Shown: positions 1-8,231 of the stretch, piece by piece
Layout: the number at the start of each line of letters is the position of its first letter
How positions within the stretch are numbered: position 1 is the stretch's first letter
Source of the DNA: Rothia sp. (in: high G+C Gram-positive bacteria)
Lineage (GTDB): Bacteria; Actinomycetota; Actinomycetes; Actinomycetales; Micrococcaceae
DNA: 64,000 bases
Assembly (NCBI RefSeq): GCF_030540545.1
Contig: NZ_JAUNVZ010000003.1
Span: 232,117-296,116, forward strand
Reading direction: 5' to 3'
Notes under the pieces: model-generated
Told to the model about the DNA's origin: nothing
The model's input: only the letters and a program-made list of their open reading frames with translations
Database searches by the model: none
Program-made: the position numbers and the translations under genes

Positions 1-1764
1 TACGGATTCCACTATGTTTTGATTCGCACCGCGATCAATAATGACGGCACCTACACCACCTCGGTGATGCTGCGCTCCCGCGAACCTATGAAGACCGAGC
101 AGCGCACCGCCGTCGATACCTATCTCAACCAGCACGTACCTACCGGGGCTGAGGTACGCCGCGGTGCCGAAGCCTCCGCCTTTGCCGAGATTACTAAGCT
201 CTCTTCCCGCAGCGATAGCAGCGAGGAAGAAAATATGGGTCGCACTATTAGCTTTATGTCCCGCAGTATGGATGAGCTCAATGAGGATTTAGGTGCGATT
301 TTTGGCCGCTCCTTGAATCTGCAACGCACCACCAGCGCCCAGGTAACTGAGGACGGTGTGCAGCTGGCTGAAGAATTCACCGGACGTATGGACTGCTCCC
401 TGCTGTGCTCCCCGCAGGGTCAGGGCGGTTACCTACAGCTGCGCGACGCCCAGGCAGCCCCCAATACTTTCTATAGCGGCACCAAAGATAATGTCAGCAA
501 TGCCTCCAGCCGTATTAGCCGCGATCTGAAGCTGCGCTATGAGCATTCCCTGATCGCCCAGAGCACCGCGGTGGATGTGACCGTGGGGCTGAATAATAGT
601 GTGCAGGCTCGCTTTGACTACGGTTTTGCCACCGCCGATATTGCTACCGCCTCGGATCAACTAGCGGCGTTTTTGAGGGCGCCGGATCAGAATAATTCCA
701 CCCTGAGCGTGCGCGAAGAAAACGGCACCACCATCTACTCGGTGACTATGAACGCCGCCAGCGTGACCGAATTTGAGCGTGCCCTGCAGGCCTATCTACC
801 CGGCTCCCAATTTTCCATAGCAGACCGCGAGGGCTACCACCCCTTCGGCTCGACCTATAGTGTCTCTTCCCTTTTTGCCCTGGAGACTAAGGTGGGTCGT
901 AACTATAACGGCTCCTTTGAGGCGCGCGTGAACCTGCCTGCGTTGAGCGCAATTCCCGCACAGCAGAGCGTGAAGGACGGCACCGAGATTAGCGCCGGGG
1001 ATAACTCCGTGCGTATTTACCGCACTCAGGGGCTGGCTCAGGCTCAGCAGATTAACCTGCAGGCGCGCGGTATGAACCTGCTGAGCGTGATTATTGATGC
1101 GGCCCTTGTGCTGGCTCTGATCGCCGCCGTGTGGGTTTTGATCGCTCGCCGAGGTAAGCTGCAGCAGCGCCACCGCGCGATCCGTGCCCGCCGCGAAGCC
1201 TACCTTGCCGCTCATGCTCCCGTGCCCGGTGGCACACAGGATACGCATCGCGCTGCCGCTGAGAACCCTGAGCCTGCAACCGCGGTGCTTGCCGCAGGTT
1301 CCCTTGGTGCCCTGTACGGCGCCAATACCGCTCTGGCGCGCGAGGTTATGGATTCCGCTCCCGGCTCTTCAGAACAGAGCCTGGATGCAACCCGCGTGCT
1401 GCCCGACGTGCCTGCACCTTCTGCCCGGGGTGAGTCGGCTGCGGTGACCGAGGCGCTGGATGCAACCCGCGTGCTGCCCGAAAGTCTGGAGATGCCCCTG
1501 CCCGCTTCGGCTGAGAGCAGCGTGCAGAATACTCAGCCCCAAGATACCCAGGATACCCAGGAGCTGGGGGAGAGCGAGGAAACCATTGCCTTTACGACCC
1601 GGGTGCTGCCTCAGATTCCTGAGCCGATGCGCCCCGCCCAGCCTGAGGATGCTACGAGTGGAAAGCAGAGCGAAGAGCAGCACGAAGAATCGGCTGAAGA
1701 AGAGTCCGAGGAGAGCACTAGTGAGGTAGAGCAGGCAGAATCTCACGCAGAAAACGACGCATAG
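1..1764 (+). CDS. Membrane-anchored protein with acidic C-terminal tail (5' end missing)
   Basis: The frame is open to the left edge, so the N-terminus lies outside the window. A large, mostly polar domain comes first. One clear transmembrane segment follows (about residues 354-377 counted from the TTG at 19; LLSVIIDAALVLALIAAVWV), then a basic stop-transfer stretch and a long acidic tail. This suggests an extracytoplasmic domain with a cytoplasmic tail. The tail repeats a DATRVLP motif: two copies share 25 identical bases (1381-1405 and 1456-1480), and a third, diverged TTRVLP lies near 1592-1609. The domain has Asn/Thr/Ser-rich beta-type stretches and two close cysteines (CSLLC). I do not recognise the family. 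The stop lies 9 bases before the end of the convergent M23 gene, with no terminator between. That it is a coding gene is well supported; its function is unknown. Confidence 0.75.
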   Translation, partial: YGFHYVLIRTAINNDGTYTTSVMLRSREPMKTEQRTAVDTYLNQHVPTGAEVRRGAEASAFAEITKLSSRSDSSEEENMGRTISFMSRSMDELNEDLGAIFGRSLNLQRTTSAQVTEDGVQLAEEFTGRMDCSLLCSPQGQGGYLQLRDAQAAPNTFYSGTKDNVSNASSRISRDLKLRYEHSLIAQSTAVDVTVGLNNSVQARFDYGFATADIATASDQLAAFLRAPDQNNSTLSVREENGTTIYSVTMNAASVTEFERALQAYLPGSQFSIADREGYHPFGSTYSVSSLFALETKVGRNYNGSFEARVNLPALSAIPAQQSVKDGTEISAGDNSVRIYRTQGLAQAQQINLQARGMNLLSVIIDAALVLALIAAVWVLIARRGKLQQRHRAIRARREAYLAAHAPVPGGTQDTHRAAAENPEPATAVLAAGSLGALYGANTALAREVMDSAPGSSEQSLDATRVLPDVPAPSARGESAAVTEALDATRVLPESLEMPLPASAESSVQNTQPQDTQDTQELGESEETIAFTTRVLPQIPEPMRPAQPEDATSGKQSEEQHEESAEEESEESTSEVEQAESHAENDA

Positions 1765-1773
1765 GATACTCCT

Positions 1774-2388
1774 CTAGGCAGCAAAATCACTGCCCGTAGG
1801 GTAAAGCCGCGAGGGTTCAATAGCGCGCGGTACGTTCAGCAAAGTCAGCGGGTCAATATACTCGCTGGCTTTTGCTGTATCCGTATCCGTTCCTTCTGGA
1901 ATAATGCGCACGCCCCAGTGCAGGCAGGGGATAGAGCCGCACGGGCGAATCGAGCTATCCAGGGCGGCGATGCGCTCGCCCGCCTGCACCTCGCTACCCG
2001 TTGCCAGGGCATCGGCAACCGGTTCAAAGGAACTCTTGGAGCCGTCCTCGTGCTCAATGACAATGACCCGGCGATTGACCACGTACCCGCTAAAACTAAT
2101 GCGCCCGGCAGCCGGTGCGTATACGGGTGTGTCAAAAGCGGGCATGCGCAGTTTGACCCCTCGGTGCCCGGCGGACCAGCGTTTTTCGGGTTTCTTAAAG
2201 GCGCGCACTACGCGAATATGATTCCTTCCGGTGGGGGAGAGGAAGACACCCCGCGCCGGGGTCGCCCTGTGGCTTAGAGCTAGTGAAGAAGCCTCAGTAG
2301 CAGAAGAGATGGGAAGTGCACCCGGCGAAAGCCCCAGAGGAAAAGCTACCACCGGGACGAAGAGAATACGTAGCAGAGCAGCAATCAT
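1774..2388 (-). CDS. LytM/M23-type peptidase-like protein, zinc site degenerate
   Basis: The protein is 204 aa. It starts with a hydrophobic signal-like stretch (MIAALLRILFVPVVAFPLG) and has a C-terminal LytM/M23 fold (about 70-185): SAGHRGVKL, TPVYAPAAGRISFSG, VIVIEHEDG, CLHWGV, YIDPL. Actinobacterial homologues sit next to rpsB in this divergent arrangement. The start at 2388 is chosen because AAAGGAGG lies 4-5 bases upstream; the frame runs further upstream but through a repeated DnaA-box element. M23 enzymes bind zinc with H and D of HxxxD and the last H of HxH. Here H75 and H157 are present, but the Asp position is Lys79 (HRGVK). The protein is therefore probably not an active endopeptidase, and may act as a cell-wall-binding or amidase-activating factor, as inactive LytM proteins do. 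The family is clear; lack of activity is inferred. Confidence 0.85.
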   Translation of the reverse strand: MIAALLRILFVPVVAFPLGLSPGALPISSATEASSLALSHRATPARGVFLSPTGRNHIRVVRAFKKPEKRWSAGHRGVKLRMPAFDTPVYAPAAGRISFSGYVVNRRVIVIEHEDGSKSSFEPVADALATGSEVQAGERIAALDSSIRPCGSIPCLHWGVRIIPEGTDTDTAKASEYIDPLTLLNVPRAIEPSRLYPTGSDFAA

Positions 2389-2464
2389 AATGCCTCCTTT
2401 GCAATTCACAGAAGAATCAAGCAGATAGGCATATCTGAGCATTAAAAGTGGCACCTTGAGTGCC

Positions 2465-2517
2465 AGGCTGTGGATAAACGCGGCGAAAACTATCAAAACG
2501 GAAATTATCCACAGCCT
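2465..2517. repeat. Paired DnaA boxes around a 20-bp core shared with the recA upstream region
   Basis: The 13-base arms AGGCTGTGGATAA (2465-2477) and TTATCCACAGCCT (2505-2517) are perfect inverted repeats, and each contains the consensus DnaA box TTATCCACA. Between them, on the minus strand, is CCGTTTTGATAGTTTTCGCC (2501-2482). The identical 20 bases occur upstream of recA at 48138-48157. In both places the core points in the sense direction of the downstream gene (the M23 gene here). Confidence 0.85.
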
Positions 2518-2750
2518 CAGCCGGCTGTAGATATCTTTCATACCATAATCCGGGGTCATGAACCTGAGCCGGTGCCCAGATTGTGCGCTTATATGACGTG
2601 CAGATGATCTGGCATCTTCTCTCTTCCCGCTCGCCTAAACACAGTGAAAAGATACACGTAGAAGCATCGCCCAGGGTGCACTTAATGACATCCATGTAAT
2701 TTTTCACCCCTTAACCCGGGATGAGCGCAGATTAAATGCGCTTAATGGGG

Positions 2751-2756
2751 TACACT
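2751..2756 (+). promoter_or_regulatory. Candidate -10 box for rpsB
   Basis: TACACT fits the actinobacterial SigA -10 pattern TANNNT and recurs before several genes in this window. No clear -35 is seen, which is common for these promoters. It would give an rpsB leader of about 275 bases. Confidence 0.4.
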
Positions 2757-3038
2757 TGTGTATTGCAGTGTGCATACCTGTGCCCACTGACGACGCGTAT
2801 TGTGCGGCTTTCACGCTCAACGCCCGGTTTTAGCTGCCGGTCGTGTGGAAACCTATAGCACCTATGGTCCGCGACTCTTTCCAGACGCGGGAGGCGCCGA
2901 ACAACCCAAGCCTACTGGGCTTCGTTGAGCGCAATACCAGGGGAGCATCCGCTCCGAAATCAACCATTAAACTACTATGCGCGCGTTCGTACTAGCCCGA
3001 TATGGGAGGTCGGCGCGGCACCATTAGAAGGAGACGAC

Positions 3039-3830
3039 ATGCCCGTCGTAACTATGCGTGAGATGCTGGATTCCGGCGTTCACTTCGGTCACCAGACCCG
3101 CCGTTGGAACCCCAAGATGAAGCGTTTCATCCTCACCGAGCGCAACGGTATTTACATCATCGACCTGCAGCAGTCCCTGGCCTTCATTGACAAGGCTTAC
3201 GAAGCTGTTAAGTCCACCGTTGCACACGGCGGCAACATCCTGTTCGTGGGTACCAAGAAGCAGGCTCAGGAAGTTATCGCTGAGCAGGCAACCCGCGTTG
3301 GTATGCCCTACGTGAACCACCGCTGGCTCGGTGGTATGCTGACCAACTTCAGCACCATTTCCAAGAGCATCGCTCGCATGAAGGAACTCGAGCAGATTGA
3401 CTTCGACGATGTTGCAGGTTCTCGCTACACCAAGAAGGAACTGCTGCTCATGCGTCGCGAGTTCGAGAAGCTCGAGAAGACCCTGGGCGGTATCCGCAAC
3501 CTGACCAAGACCCCCTCCCTGCTGTGGGTTGTTGACACCAAGAAGGAACACCTGGCTGTTAACGAAGCACAGAAGCTGGGCATCCCCGTGGTTGCAATTC
3601 TGGACACCAACTGCGATCCGGACGAAGTTGCATTCCCCATCCCGGGCAACGACGATGCAATCCGCTCCGTGAACCTGCTGACCCGCGTGGTTGCAGACGC
3701 AGTGGCAGCTGGCCTGATCGAGCGTAACGCCAAGAAGTCCGGCAAGGCTGAGGCAGAAGAGCCCATGGCTGCTTGGGAGCGCGAGCTGCTGGAGCAGCAC
3801 GAGGCTGCTCAGGCTGCAGAAGCTAAGTAA
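3039..3830 (+). CDS. rpsB: 30S ribosomal protein S2
   Basis: RpsB binds late to the small subunit near the 16S rRNA head and recruits S1-type factors. The 263-aa product has the family start [28 protein letters not shown], then [10 protein letters not shown], the VGTKKQAQ segment and [11 protein letters not shown]. It ends in an acidic/Ala-rich tail, as in other actinobacterial S2 proteins. ATG 3039 is preceded by AGAAGGAG at 3026-3033; the frame continues upstream but without family sequence. It is the first gene of rpsB-tsf, 143 bases before tsf, with a hairpin between them. The long leader could allow S2 autoregulation, as known for rpsB leaders in other bacteria, but I cannot identify a specific S2-binding motif. 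Confidence 0.98.
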   Translation: MPVVTMREMLDSGVHFGHQTRRWNPKMKRFILTERNGIYIIDLQQSLAFIDKAYEAVKSTVAHGGNILFVGTKKQAQEVIAEQATRVGMPYVNHRWLGGMLTNFSTISKSIARMKELEQIDFDDVAGSRYTKKELLLMRREFEKLEKTLGGIRNLTKTPSLLWVVDTKKEHLAVNEAQKLGIPVVAILDTNCDPDEVAFPIPGNDDAIRSVNLLTRVVADAVAAGLIERNAKKSGKAEAEEPMAAWERELLEQHEAAQAAEAK

Positions 3831-3866
3831 GCTTTAACGTTTAGCCGTTTCTAACGGATAAACAGT

Positions 3867-3903
3867 GGAGGGCGCCCACCCGGTAAAGGGTGCGGTGCCC
3901 TCC
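3867..3903 (+). terminator. Hairpin between rpsB and tsf
   Basis: The stem is GGAGGGC (3867-3873) with GCCCTCC (3897-3903), with CACCC/GGGTG inside. It lacks a real T tract (CGCCCCTATATTTTC follows), so it may be an attenuator or mRNA processing/stability element rather than a full terminator. Confidence 0.5.
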
Positions 3904-3973
3904 GCCCCTATATTTTCAGAGAATTCCCTTATCTTCCGGGGATTCTAGGACACAATATCGAGGAGTTCACATA

Positions 3974-4804
3974 ATGGCGAACTACACCGCAGCAGACATC
4001 AAGGCACTGCGCGAGAAGACCGGCGCAGGTATGCTCGACGTCAAGAAGGCTCTGGACGAGGCTAACGGCGACCAGCAGAAGGCTATGGAGATCATCCGCG
4101 TTAAGGGCCTGAAGGGCGTTACCAAGCGTGAGGGTCGTGCAACCGCTGAGGGTCTGATCGCAGCTCGCGTACACGAGGGCGTTGGCTACATGGTTGAGGT
4201 TAACTCCGAGACCGACTTCGTGGCTAAGTCTGACCCCTTCATCGCTTTCGGCGAGAACGTACTCGAGGCAGCTATTGCTGCAGGCGCTTCCACCATTGAA
4301 GAGCTGCAGGCTGCTTCCGTTGACGGCAAGACCGTTGAGGAACTGACCACCGAGGCCGGCGCACTGCTGGGCGAGAAGATCGTTGTCCGCCGTGTTGCAC
4401 GCCTGGAGGGCGAGAACGTTGCAGTGTACCTGCACAAGACCTCCAAGGACCTGCCCGCTCAGGTTGGCGTTCTGCTGGCTGTTGAGGGCAAGGACACCGA
4501 CAATGTGGCACACGACGTTGCAGTTCACATTGCAGCAATGAGCCCCAAGTACCTGGATGCTTCCTCCATCCCCGCTGAGCAGGTTGAGACCGAGAAGCGC
4601 GTGGCTCGCGAGACCGCAATTGCTGAGGGCAAGCCCGAGCAGATCCTGGACAAGATTGTTGAAGGCCGTCTGAAGGGCTTCTACAAGGAGAACACCCTGC
4701 TGGATCAGGACTTCGCAAAGGACACCAAGAAGTCCGTTGCTCAGATCCTGGACGAGGCAGGCGCAAAGGCTACCGGTTTCGCACGTTTCCGCGTGGGTGC
4801 CTAA
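3974..4804 (+). CDS. tsf: Translation elongation factor Ts
   Basis: EF-Ts is the guanine nucleotide exchange factor that recycles EF-Tu-GDP. The 276-aa protein has the UBA-like N-terminus with both family signatures: LREKTGAGMLDVKKAL (about residues 10-25) and the VNSETDFVAK segment, whose TDFV contacts EF-Tu. The C-terminal dimerisation region ends in AGAKATGFARFRVG. ATG 3974 follows GAGGAG by 9 bases. It is co-oriented with rpsB upstream, the almost universal arrangement, and is closed by a strong terminator at 4856. Codon use is extremely biased, as expected for a highly expressed gene. Confidence 0.98.
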   Translation: MANYTAADIKALREKTGAGMLDVKKALDEANGDQQKAMEIIRVKGLKGVTKREGRATAEGLIAARVHEGVGYMVEVNSETDFVAKSDPFIAFGENVLEAAIAAGASTIEELQAASVDGKTVEELTTEAGALLGEKIVVRRVARLEGENVAVYLHKTSKDLPAQVGVLLAVEGKDTDNVAHDVAVHIAAMSPKYLDASSIPAEQVETEKRVARETAIAEGKPEQILDKIVEGRLKGFYKENTLLDQDFAKDTKKSVAQILDEAGAKATGFARFRVGA

Positions 4805-4855
4805 GCTTAACGGCTGTTCTAACACCTATCAAATCTAGGTTTTAGCGCACATCTG

Positions 4856-4888
4856 AAGGGAGGTCGTCACATGACGGCCTCCCTTTAG
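4856..4888 (+). terminator. Rho-independent terminator after tsf
   Basis: AAGGGAGG-t-CGTCA pairs with TGACG-g-CCTCCCTTT around a 2-3 base loop. The downstream stem arm ends in TTT. This separates rpsB-tsf from pyrH-frr. Confidence 0.85.
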
Positions 4889-4969
4889 CGTATCCTTATA
4901 GAGAGAAAAATTTTTGCCCGAGCGCCCCGTGCGGCTCTCGGGACAAGAGAACAACCACTGGAGGTAACC

Positions 4970-5710
4970 ATGCCCGAAACTGCACATTCGATTCACCGCG
5001 ATGAAACCGGTCGCCGCCGCGTATTGCTCAAGCTCTCCGGCGAGGTTTTCGGCGGTGGCGAAGTGGGTATTGACCCCTCGGTGGTGCGCGGCATTGCCAA
5101 GCAGATCGCCGCAACCGTTGGTGAGGTTGAAACCGCTATTGTGATCGGTGGCGGTAACTTCTTCCGCGGCGCTGAACTCTCCCAGGAGGGTATGGATCGT
5201 TCCCGCGCAGACTACATGGGTATGCTCGGTACCGTGATGAACTCCCTGGCTCTGCAGGATTTCCTGGAGCAGGAGGGCGTAGATACTCGCGTGCAGTCCG
5301 CTATCACCATGCCTCAGGTAGCTGAAACCTACATTCCCCGCCGCGCTATTCGCCATATGCAGAAGGACCGTGTGGTGATTTTCGGTGCCGGTGCGGGTCT
5401 GCCCTACTTCTCCACCGATACCGTGGCGGCTCAGCGCGCCCTGGAAATCCACGCCGATGAGGTGCTGGTGGCAAAGAACGGTGTCGACGGCATTTACACC
5501 GCCGACCCCAATAAGGACCCGAACGCTGAGCGTCTGTACAACCTGACCTATGATGAGGCGATGGCGCGCAATATCCGCGTGCTGGATCAGACCGCGTTCT
5601 CCCTGTGCCGCGATAATAACGTAACCATGCGTGTATTCGGCATGCAGGGCGAGGGCAATGTTTCCCGCGCTATTCTGGGCGAGAAGATGGGTACCCTGGT
5701 CACCCGCTAA
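4970..5710 (+). CDS. pyrH: UMP kinase
   Basis: PyrH phosphorylates UMP to UDP with ATP and is a hexameric member of the amino-acid kinase fold. The 246-aa product shows [13 protein letters not shown] (phosphate-binding start), [11 protein letters not shown], the [15 protein letters not shown] segment, [32 protein letters not shown] and [14 protein letters not shown] 4970 has GGAGGTAACC just upstream. Its position between tsf and frr is the standard bacterial order. A 75-base gap leads to frr without an obvious terminator, so pyrH and frr are probably co-transcribed. Confidence 0.98.
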   Translation: MPETAHSIHRDETGRRRVLLKLSGEVFGGGEVGIDPSVVRGIAKQIAATVGEVETAIVIGGGNFFRGAELSQEGMDRSRADYMGMLGTVMNSLALQDFLEQEGVDTRVQSAITMPQVAETYIPRRAIRHMQKDRVVIFGAGAGLPYFSTDTVAAQRALEIHADEVLVAKNGVDGIYTADPNKDPNAERLYNLTYDEAMARNIRVLDQTAFSLCRDNNVTMRVFGMQGEGNVSRAILGEKMGTLVTR

Positions 5711-5785
5711 GCTTAGCGCTTTACAGACTGTATATTAGTGCGCTCGTATTTATAGGGCGCAACCCCCTAGATAAAGGACACATAA

Positions 5786-6343
5786 ATGATTGATGAGATT
5801 CTTGCTGAAGCCGGCGAGAAGATGGACAAGACCATTGAGGCTACCAAGGGCGAATTCGCGAAGGTTCGTACCGGTCGCGTGAACCCCGCTATTTTCAGCG
5901 GCCTGACCGCAGAGTACTACGGTGCACCCACCCCGCTGCAGCAGCTGGTTTCTTTCAATGTTGAGGATGCACGCACCGTCAAGATCGTCCCCTTCGATGT
6001 GAGCGCGCTGGCAGCCATTGAGAAGGCTCTGCGTGACTCGGATCTGGGCGTGAACCCCAGCAATGACGGCGCGGCTATTCGCGTGGTGATGCCCGAAATG
6101 ACCGCTGAGCGTCGTAAGGAATACACCAAGCTGGTTAACTCCAAGGCTGAAGAGGCTCGCGTATCCGTACGTAATGTTCGCCGTAGCGCAAAGACCTCCA
6201 TTGACAAGCTGGTCAAGGACGGCGAAATCGGCGAGGACGAGGGCGCACGCGCTGAAAAGGACCTGGACGCGCTGACCAAGAAGCACGTTGAGGCAATCGA
6301 CGAGCTGTACAAGCATAAGGAAGCTGAGCTGCTGGCTGTCTAA
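5786..6343 (+). CDS. frr: Ribosome recycling factor
   Basis: RRF works with EF-G to split post-termination ribosomes. The 185-aa length is standard. The three-helix bundle and inserted beta domain are recognisable: FAKVRTGRVNPAIFSGLTAEYYG, TPLQQLVSFNVEDARTVKIVPFD, ALRDSDLGVNPSNDGAAIRVVMPEMTAERRKEYTKLV, ARVSVRNVRRSAKTSIDKLVKDG. ATG 5786 is preceded by ATAAAGGACACATAA. It follows pyrH and is followed by a hairpin at 6366-6417. Confidence 0.98.
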   Translation: MIDEILAEAGEKMDKTIEATKGEFAKVRTGRVNPAIFSGLTAEYYGAPTPLQQLVSFNVEDARTVKIVPFDVSALAAIEKALRDSDLGVNPSNDGAAIRVVMPEMTAERRKEYTKLVNSKAEEARVSVRNVRRSAKTSIDKLVKDGEIGEDEGARAEKDLDALTKKHVEAIDELYKHKEAELLAV

Positions 6344-6365
6344 GCCGCAGAAAGCTATATCAGGG

Positions 6366-6417
6366 TGCACGCTTGGCTTGGGTGAATCTCATAACACCCG
6401 GCCGGGCGTGCATTCTT
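6366..6417 (+). terminator. Nested hairpin after frr (candidate terminator)
   Basis: TGCACGC (6366-6372) pairs with GCGTGCA (6406-6412), enclosing GGGTG/CACCC (6380-6384 with 6395-6399). The sequence after it is TTCTTCCC, a weak T tract. Confidence 0.55.
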
Positions 6418-6555
6418 CCCACGCGCTGAAAATAGCGCCTTGAGCGGCTCCGCTGTCACAGCAGCGGGGGAGAGCTCAGAACCTGAGAATTATTCACCGT
6501 AGAATCCACAGCACCCGTTCCGTTGAAATCCGGTCAGGAATAGGAAGGCAGAACT

Positions 6556-7431
6556 ATGAGCGAGCAGGCAGAAGCTTCTAAGGCTGATGCGAGCACCGCA
6601 GTCGACCAGGCTCCCAAAGCCCCCAAGGGCGGGCGTAACCTCCCCGCCGCTATTGGTGTGGGTGCGGCTCTGGGCGCCCTGCTGCTGCTGGGTCTGTGGC
6701 TACCTCCCGTACTGGCGCTGACCGCCGCCGCTGCCTCGGTGCTGGGCGTATGGGAAATTCTTACGGTGCTCAATGACCGTGCGGGCTACGGTACCCCGCG
6801 CTGGGTGGCAGCGCCCCTTGCCTTCGCTTTTATTCCTGCCTCCTACCACTTCGGTTTGAAGGGTACCGCGGCGGCTCTCGGCGTATCCCTGGTGATTATT
6901 GCTATCGCTACGCTCTTTACCGGCTCCAAGCGTCAGGTCGGCTATTTCAAATCCCTGGGCGGCTCCATGATGGCAATGCTCTGGGTACCGACCCTGCTGG
7001 GTATTGGCCTGGCGTATTTTGCCACCGAGCGCGGCTGGGCGGGTATTCTGCTGGCACTGCTCATGGCAATTTGTAATGACACCTTTGGCTATATTGCGGG
7101 TGTGAACTTCGGTAAGCACCCCTTAGCCCCCGTGATTTCTCCCAAGAAGAGCTGGGAGGGCCTTGCCGGTTCCTTTATTGGTTCGGCGGCGGTAGCCTGC
7201 ACCGTGATTGGTCTCTTTGGCCACCTCTTCTGGTGGGGTATGCCCTTTGCGGCTCTGATGGTCATTGTGGCAACCGCAGGCGATCTGCTAGAGTCCATTT
7301 TCAAGCGCCGTATGGGCATTAAGGATATGTCGAATCTGATTCCCGGCCACGGCGGCATGATGGATCGTCTGGATTCCATTGTGTGGACTGTGGGCGTGGG
7401 CTGTCTGATTTTTAGTATCTGGCCTCTCTAA
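6556..7431 (+). CDS. cdsA: Phosphatidate cytidylyltransferase (CDP-diacylglycerol synthase)
   Basis: CdsA makes CDP-diacylglycerol from phosphatidic acid and CTP in the cytoplasmic membrane, the precursor for PgsA (45743-46345) and other phospholipid enzymes. The 291-aa protein has a polar N-terminus and about eight hydrophobic segments. It ends with the family signature in KRRMGIKDMSNLIPGHGGMMDRLDSIVWT. KKSWEGLAGSFIGS and AICNDTFGYIAG are also typical. It has the usual place after frr. ATG 6556 is preceded by AGGAAGGCAG. Confidence 0.96.
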   Translation: MSEQAEASKADASTAVDQAPKAPKGGRNLPAAIGVGAALGALLLLGLWLPPVLALTAAAASVLGVWEILTVLNDRAGYGTPRWVAAPLAFAFIPASYHFGLKGTAAALGVSLVIIAIATLFTGSKRQVGYFKSLGGSMMAMLWVPTLLGIGLAYFATERGWAGILLALLMAICNDTFGYIAGVNFGKHPLAPVISPKKSWEGLAGSFIGSAAVACTVIGLFGHLFWWGMPFAALMVIVATAGDLLESIFKRRMGIKDMSNLIPGHGGMMDRLDSIVWTVGVGCLIFSIWPL

Positions 7432-7438
7432 ACTGGTC

Positions 7439-7444
7439 TACACT
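7439..7444 (+). promoter_or_regulatory. Candidate -10 box before the DivIVA-like gene
   Basis: TACACT lies 64 bases before the start codon at 7508. It is the same hexamer as at 2751, 8220, 29599 and (minus strand) 58604. Confidence 0.35.
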
Positions 7445-7507
7445 AAATAGGTCAGGATCCTTGAACAACGGTTAGTGCGGTGTACCGCAGCAAACAAAGG
7501 AAGAACT

Positions 7508-8095
7508 ATGGCACAGCCTAAACGCAGCGGTGGTTTTGCTCGCGCGGGCGAGACGGAACTGGGATATAAGCGCAGCGAGGTGGATCGCCTCTTTGAGCGC
7601 CTGGCTGATGACTATGAGCTGCTGAGCGATAATAGTCAGGCGGCTGATTCTCTCTACACGTCTCGCCGTATTCGCCAGGTGGTATTCCGCCCCGAGCCCG
7701 GTGGTTACGCTGTGCACGAGGTGGATCGTGCCTTGGAGATGATTGAGGAGCGTTTCTCCCGCCTGGAGCGCAGCCGCTATATTGAGCAGGCTGGCATGGC
7801 GGCGTGGGAGGATATGCTGGTGGATACCGGCGAGTTGCTCATGGGTCGCCTGGAGCGCCCGGCTCGTCAGCGTTTCCGTCGCCCGGCTAAGCGCCTGACC
7901 GTAGGCTATTTTGTGGACGATGTGGATGCCCTATGCGATGCTATCCGCCGTCAGCTAGATGGCGAGGACGCCCTGGACCCTTCGGTTATTCGCACTGCTT
8001 CCTTCCGTTCGGCAACCAGCGATATGTGCTATGAAGAGACCCAAGTGGATGCCTTTTTGGATCGCTGCATTGAGCTGATTCAGGACGTCATGTAA
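7508..8095 (+). CDS. DivIVA-domain-like protein
   Basis: The 195-aa protein carries two copies of a short DivIVA-type N-terminal motif: GYKRSEVDRLFERLADDYE with FRPEPGGYAVHEVDRALEMIEERF, and a further TASFRSATSDMCYEETQVDAFLDRCIELI at the C-terminus. DivIVA/Wag31 proteins direct polar growth and septum placement in Actinobacteria. The short motif here matches the DivI1A-type repeat, without the long coiled coil of true Wag31. It is placed after cdsA, as in related genomes. ATG 7508 follows GGAAGAAC; an in-frame ATG at 7475 lacks a binding site. The family assignment is fairly sure, the cellular role is not. Confidence 0.8.
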   Translation: MAQPKRSGGFARAGETELGYKRSEVDRLFERLADDYELLSDNSQAADSLYTSRRIRQVVFRPEPGGYAVHEVDRALEMIEERFSRLERSRYIEQAGMAAWEDMLVDTGELLMGRLERPARQRFRRPAKRLTVGYFVDDVDALCDAIRRQLDGEDALDPSVIRTASFRSATSDMCYEETQVDAFLDRCIELIQDVM

Positions 8096-8113
8096 CCCTC
8101 ATACTTTGAGAAG

Positions 8114-8149
8114 AACACCGCGCAGAAACCGCGGTGTTTTTCTATGCCC
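8114..8149 (+). terminator. Rho-independent terminator after the DivIVA-like gene
   Basis: AACACCGCG pairs with CGCGGTGTT around CAGAAAC and is followed by TTTCTATGCCC (8139-8149), a tail shared with two other terminators in this window. Confidence 0.85.
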
Positions 8150-8219
8150 TCTTGGCAGCTGGCAGATGGCATCTGGAGCCCCGAAGTTCTCAAGCCCAGG
8201 GCGGCGAGATGAGGCGGGG

Positions 8220-8225
8220 TACACT
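8220..8225 (+). promoter_or_regulatory. -10 box giving a probably leaderless dxr mRNA
   Basis: TACACT ends 6 bases before ATG 8232 and no Shine-Dalgarno sequence precedes the ATG, so transcription would start at or next to the A of ATG. Confidence 0.6.
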
Positions 8226-8231
8226 GGATAT

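Larger units (their letters stand above)
2389..3038. other. Intergenic region between M23 gene and rpsB
   Basis: This 650-base region separates divergent genes and I see no convincing gene in it. It holds the M23 ribosome binding site, a DnaA-box inverted repeat (2465-2517), a possible rpsB promoter (-10 TACACT at 2751-2756) and a transcribed leader of about 270 bases. The leader contains small hairpins such as AAGCC-tact-GGGCTT near 2909-2922. Confidence 0.6.

Noticed and set aside
2760-3038. tRNA or stable RNA gene in the rpsB leader
   Set aside because: No cloverleaf or T-loop (GTTCGANTC) pattern is present; only short hairpins.
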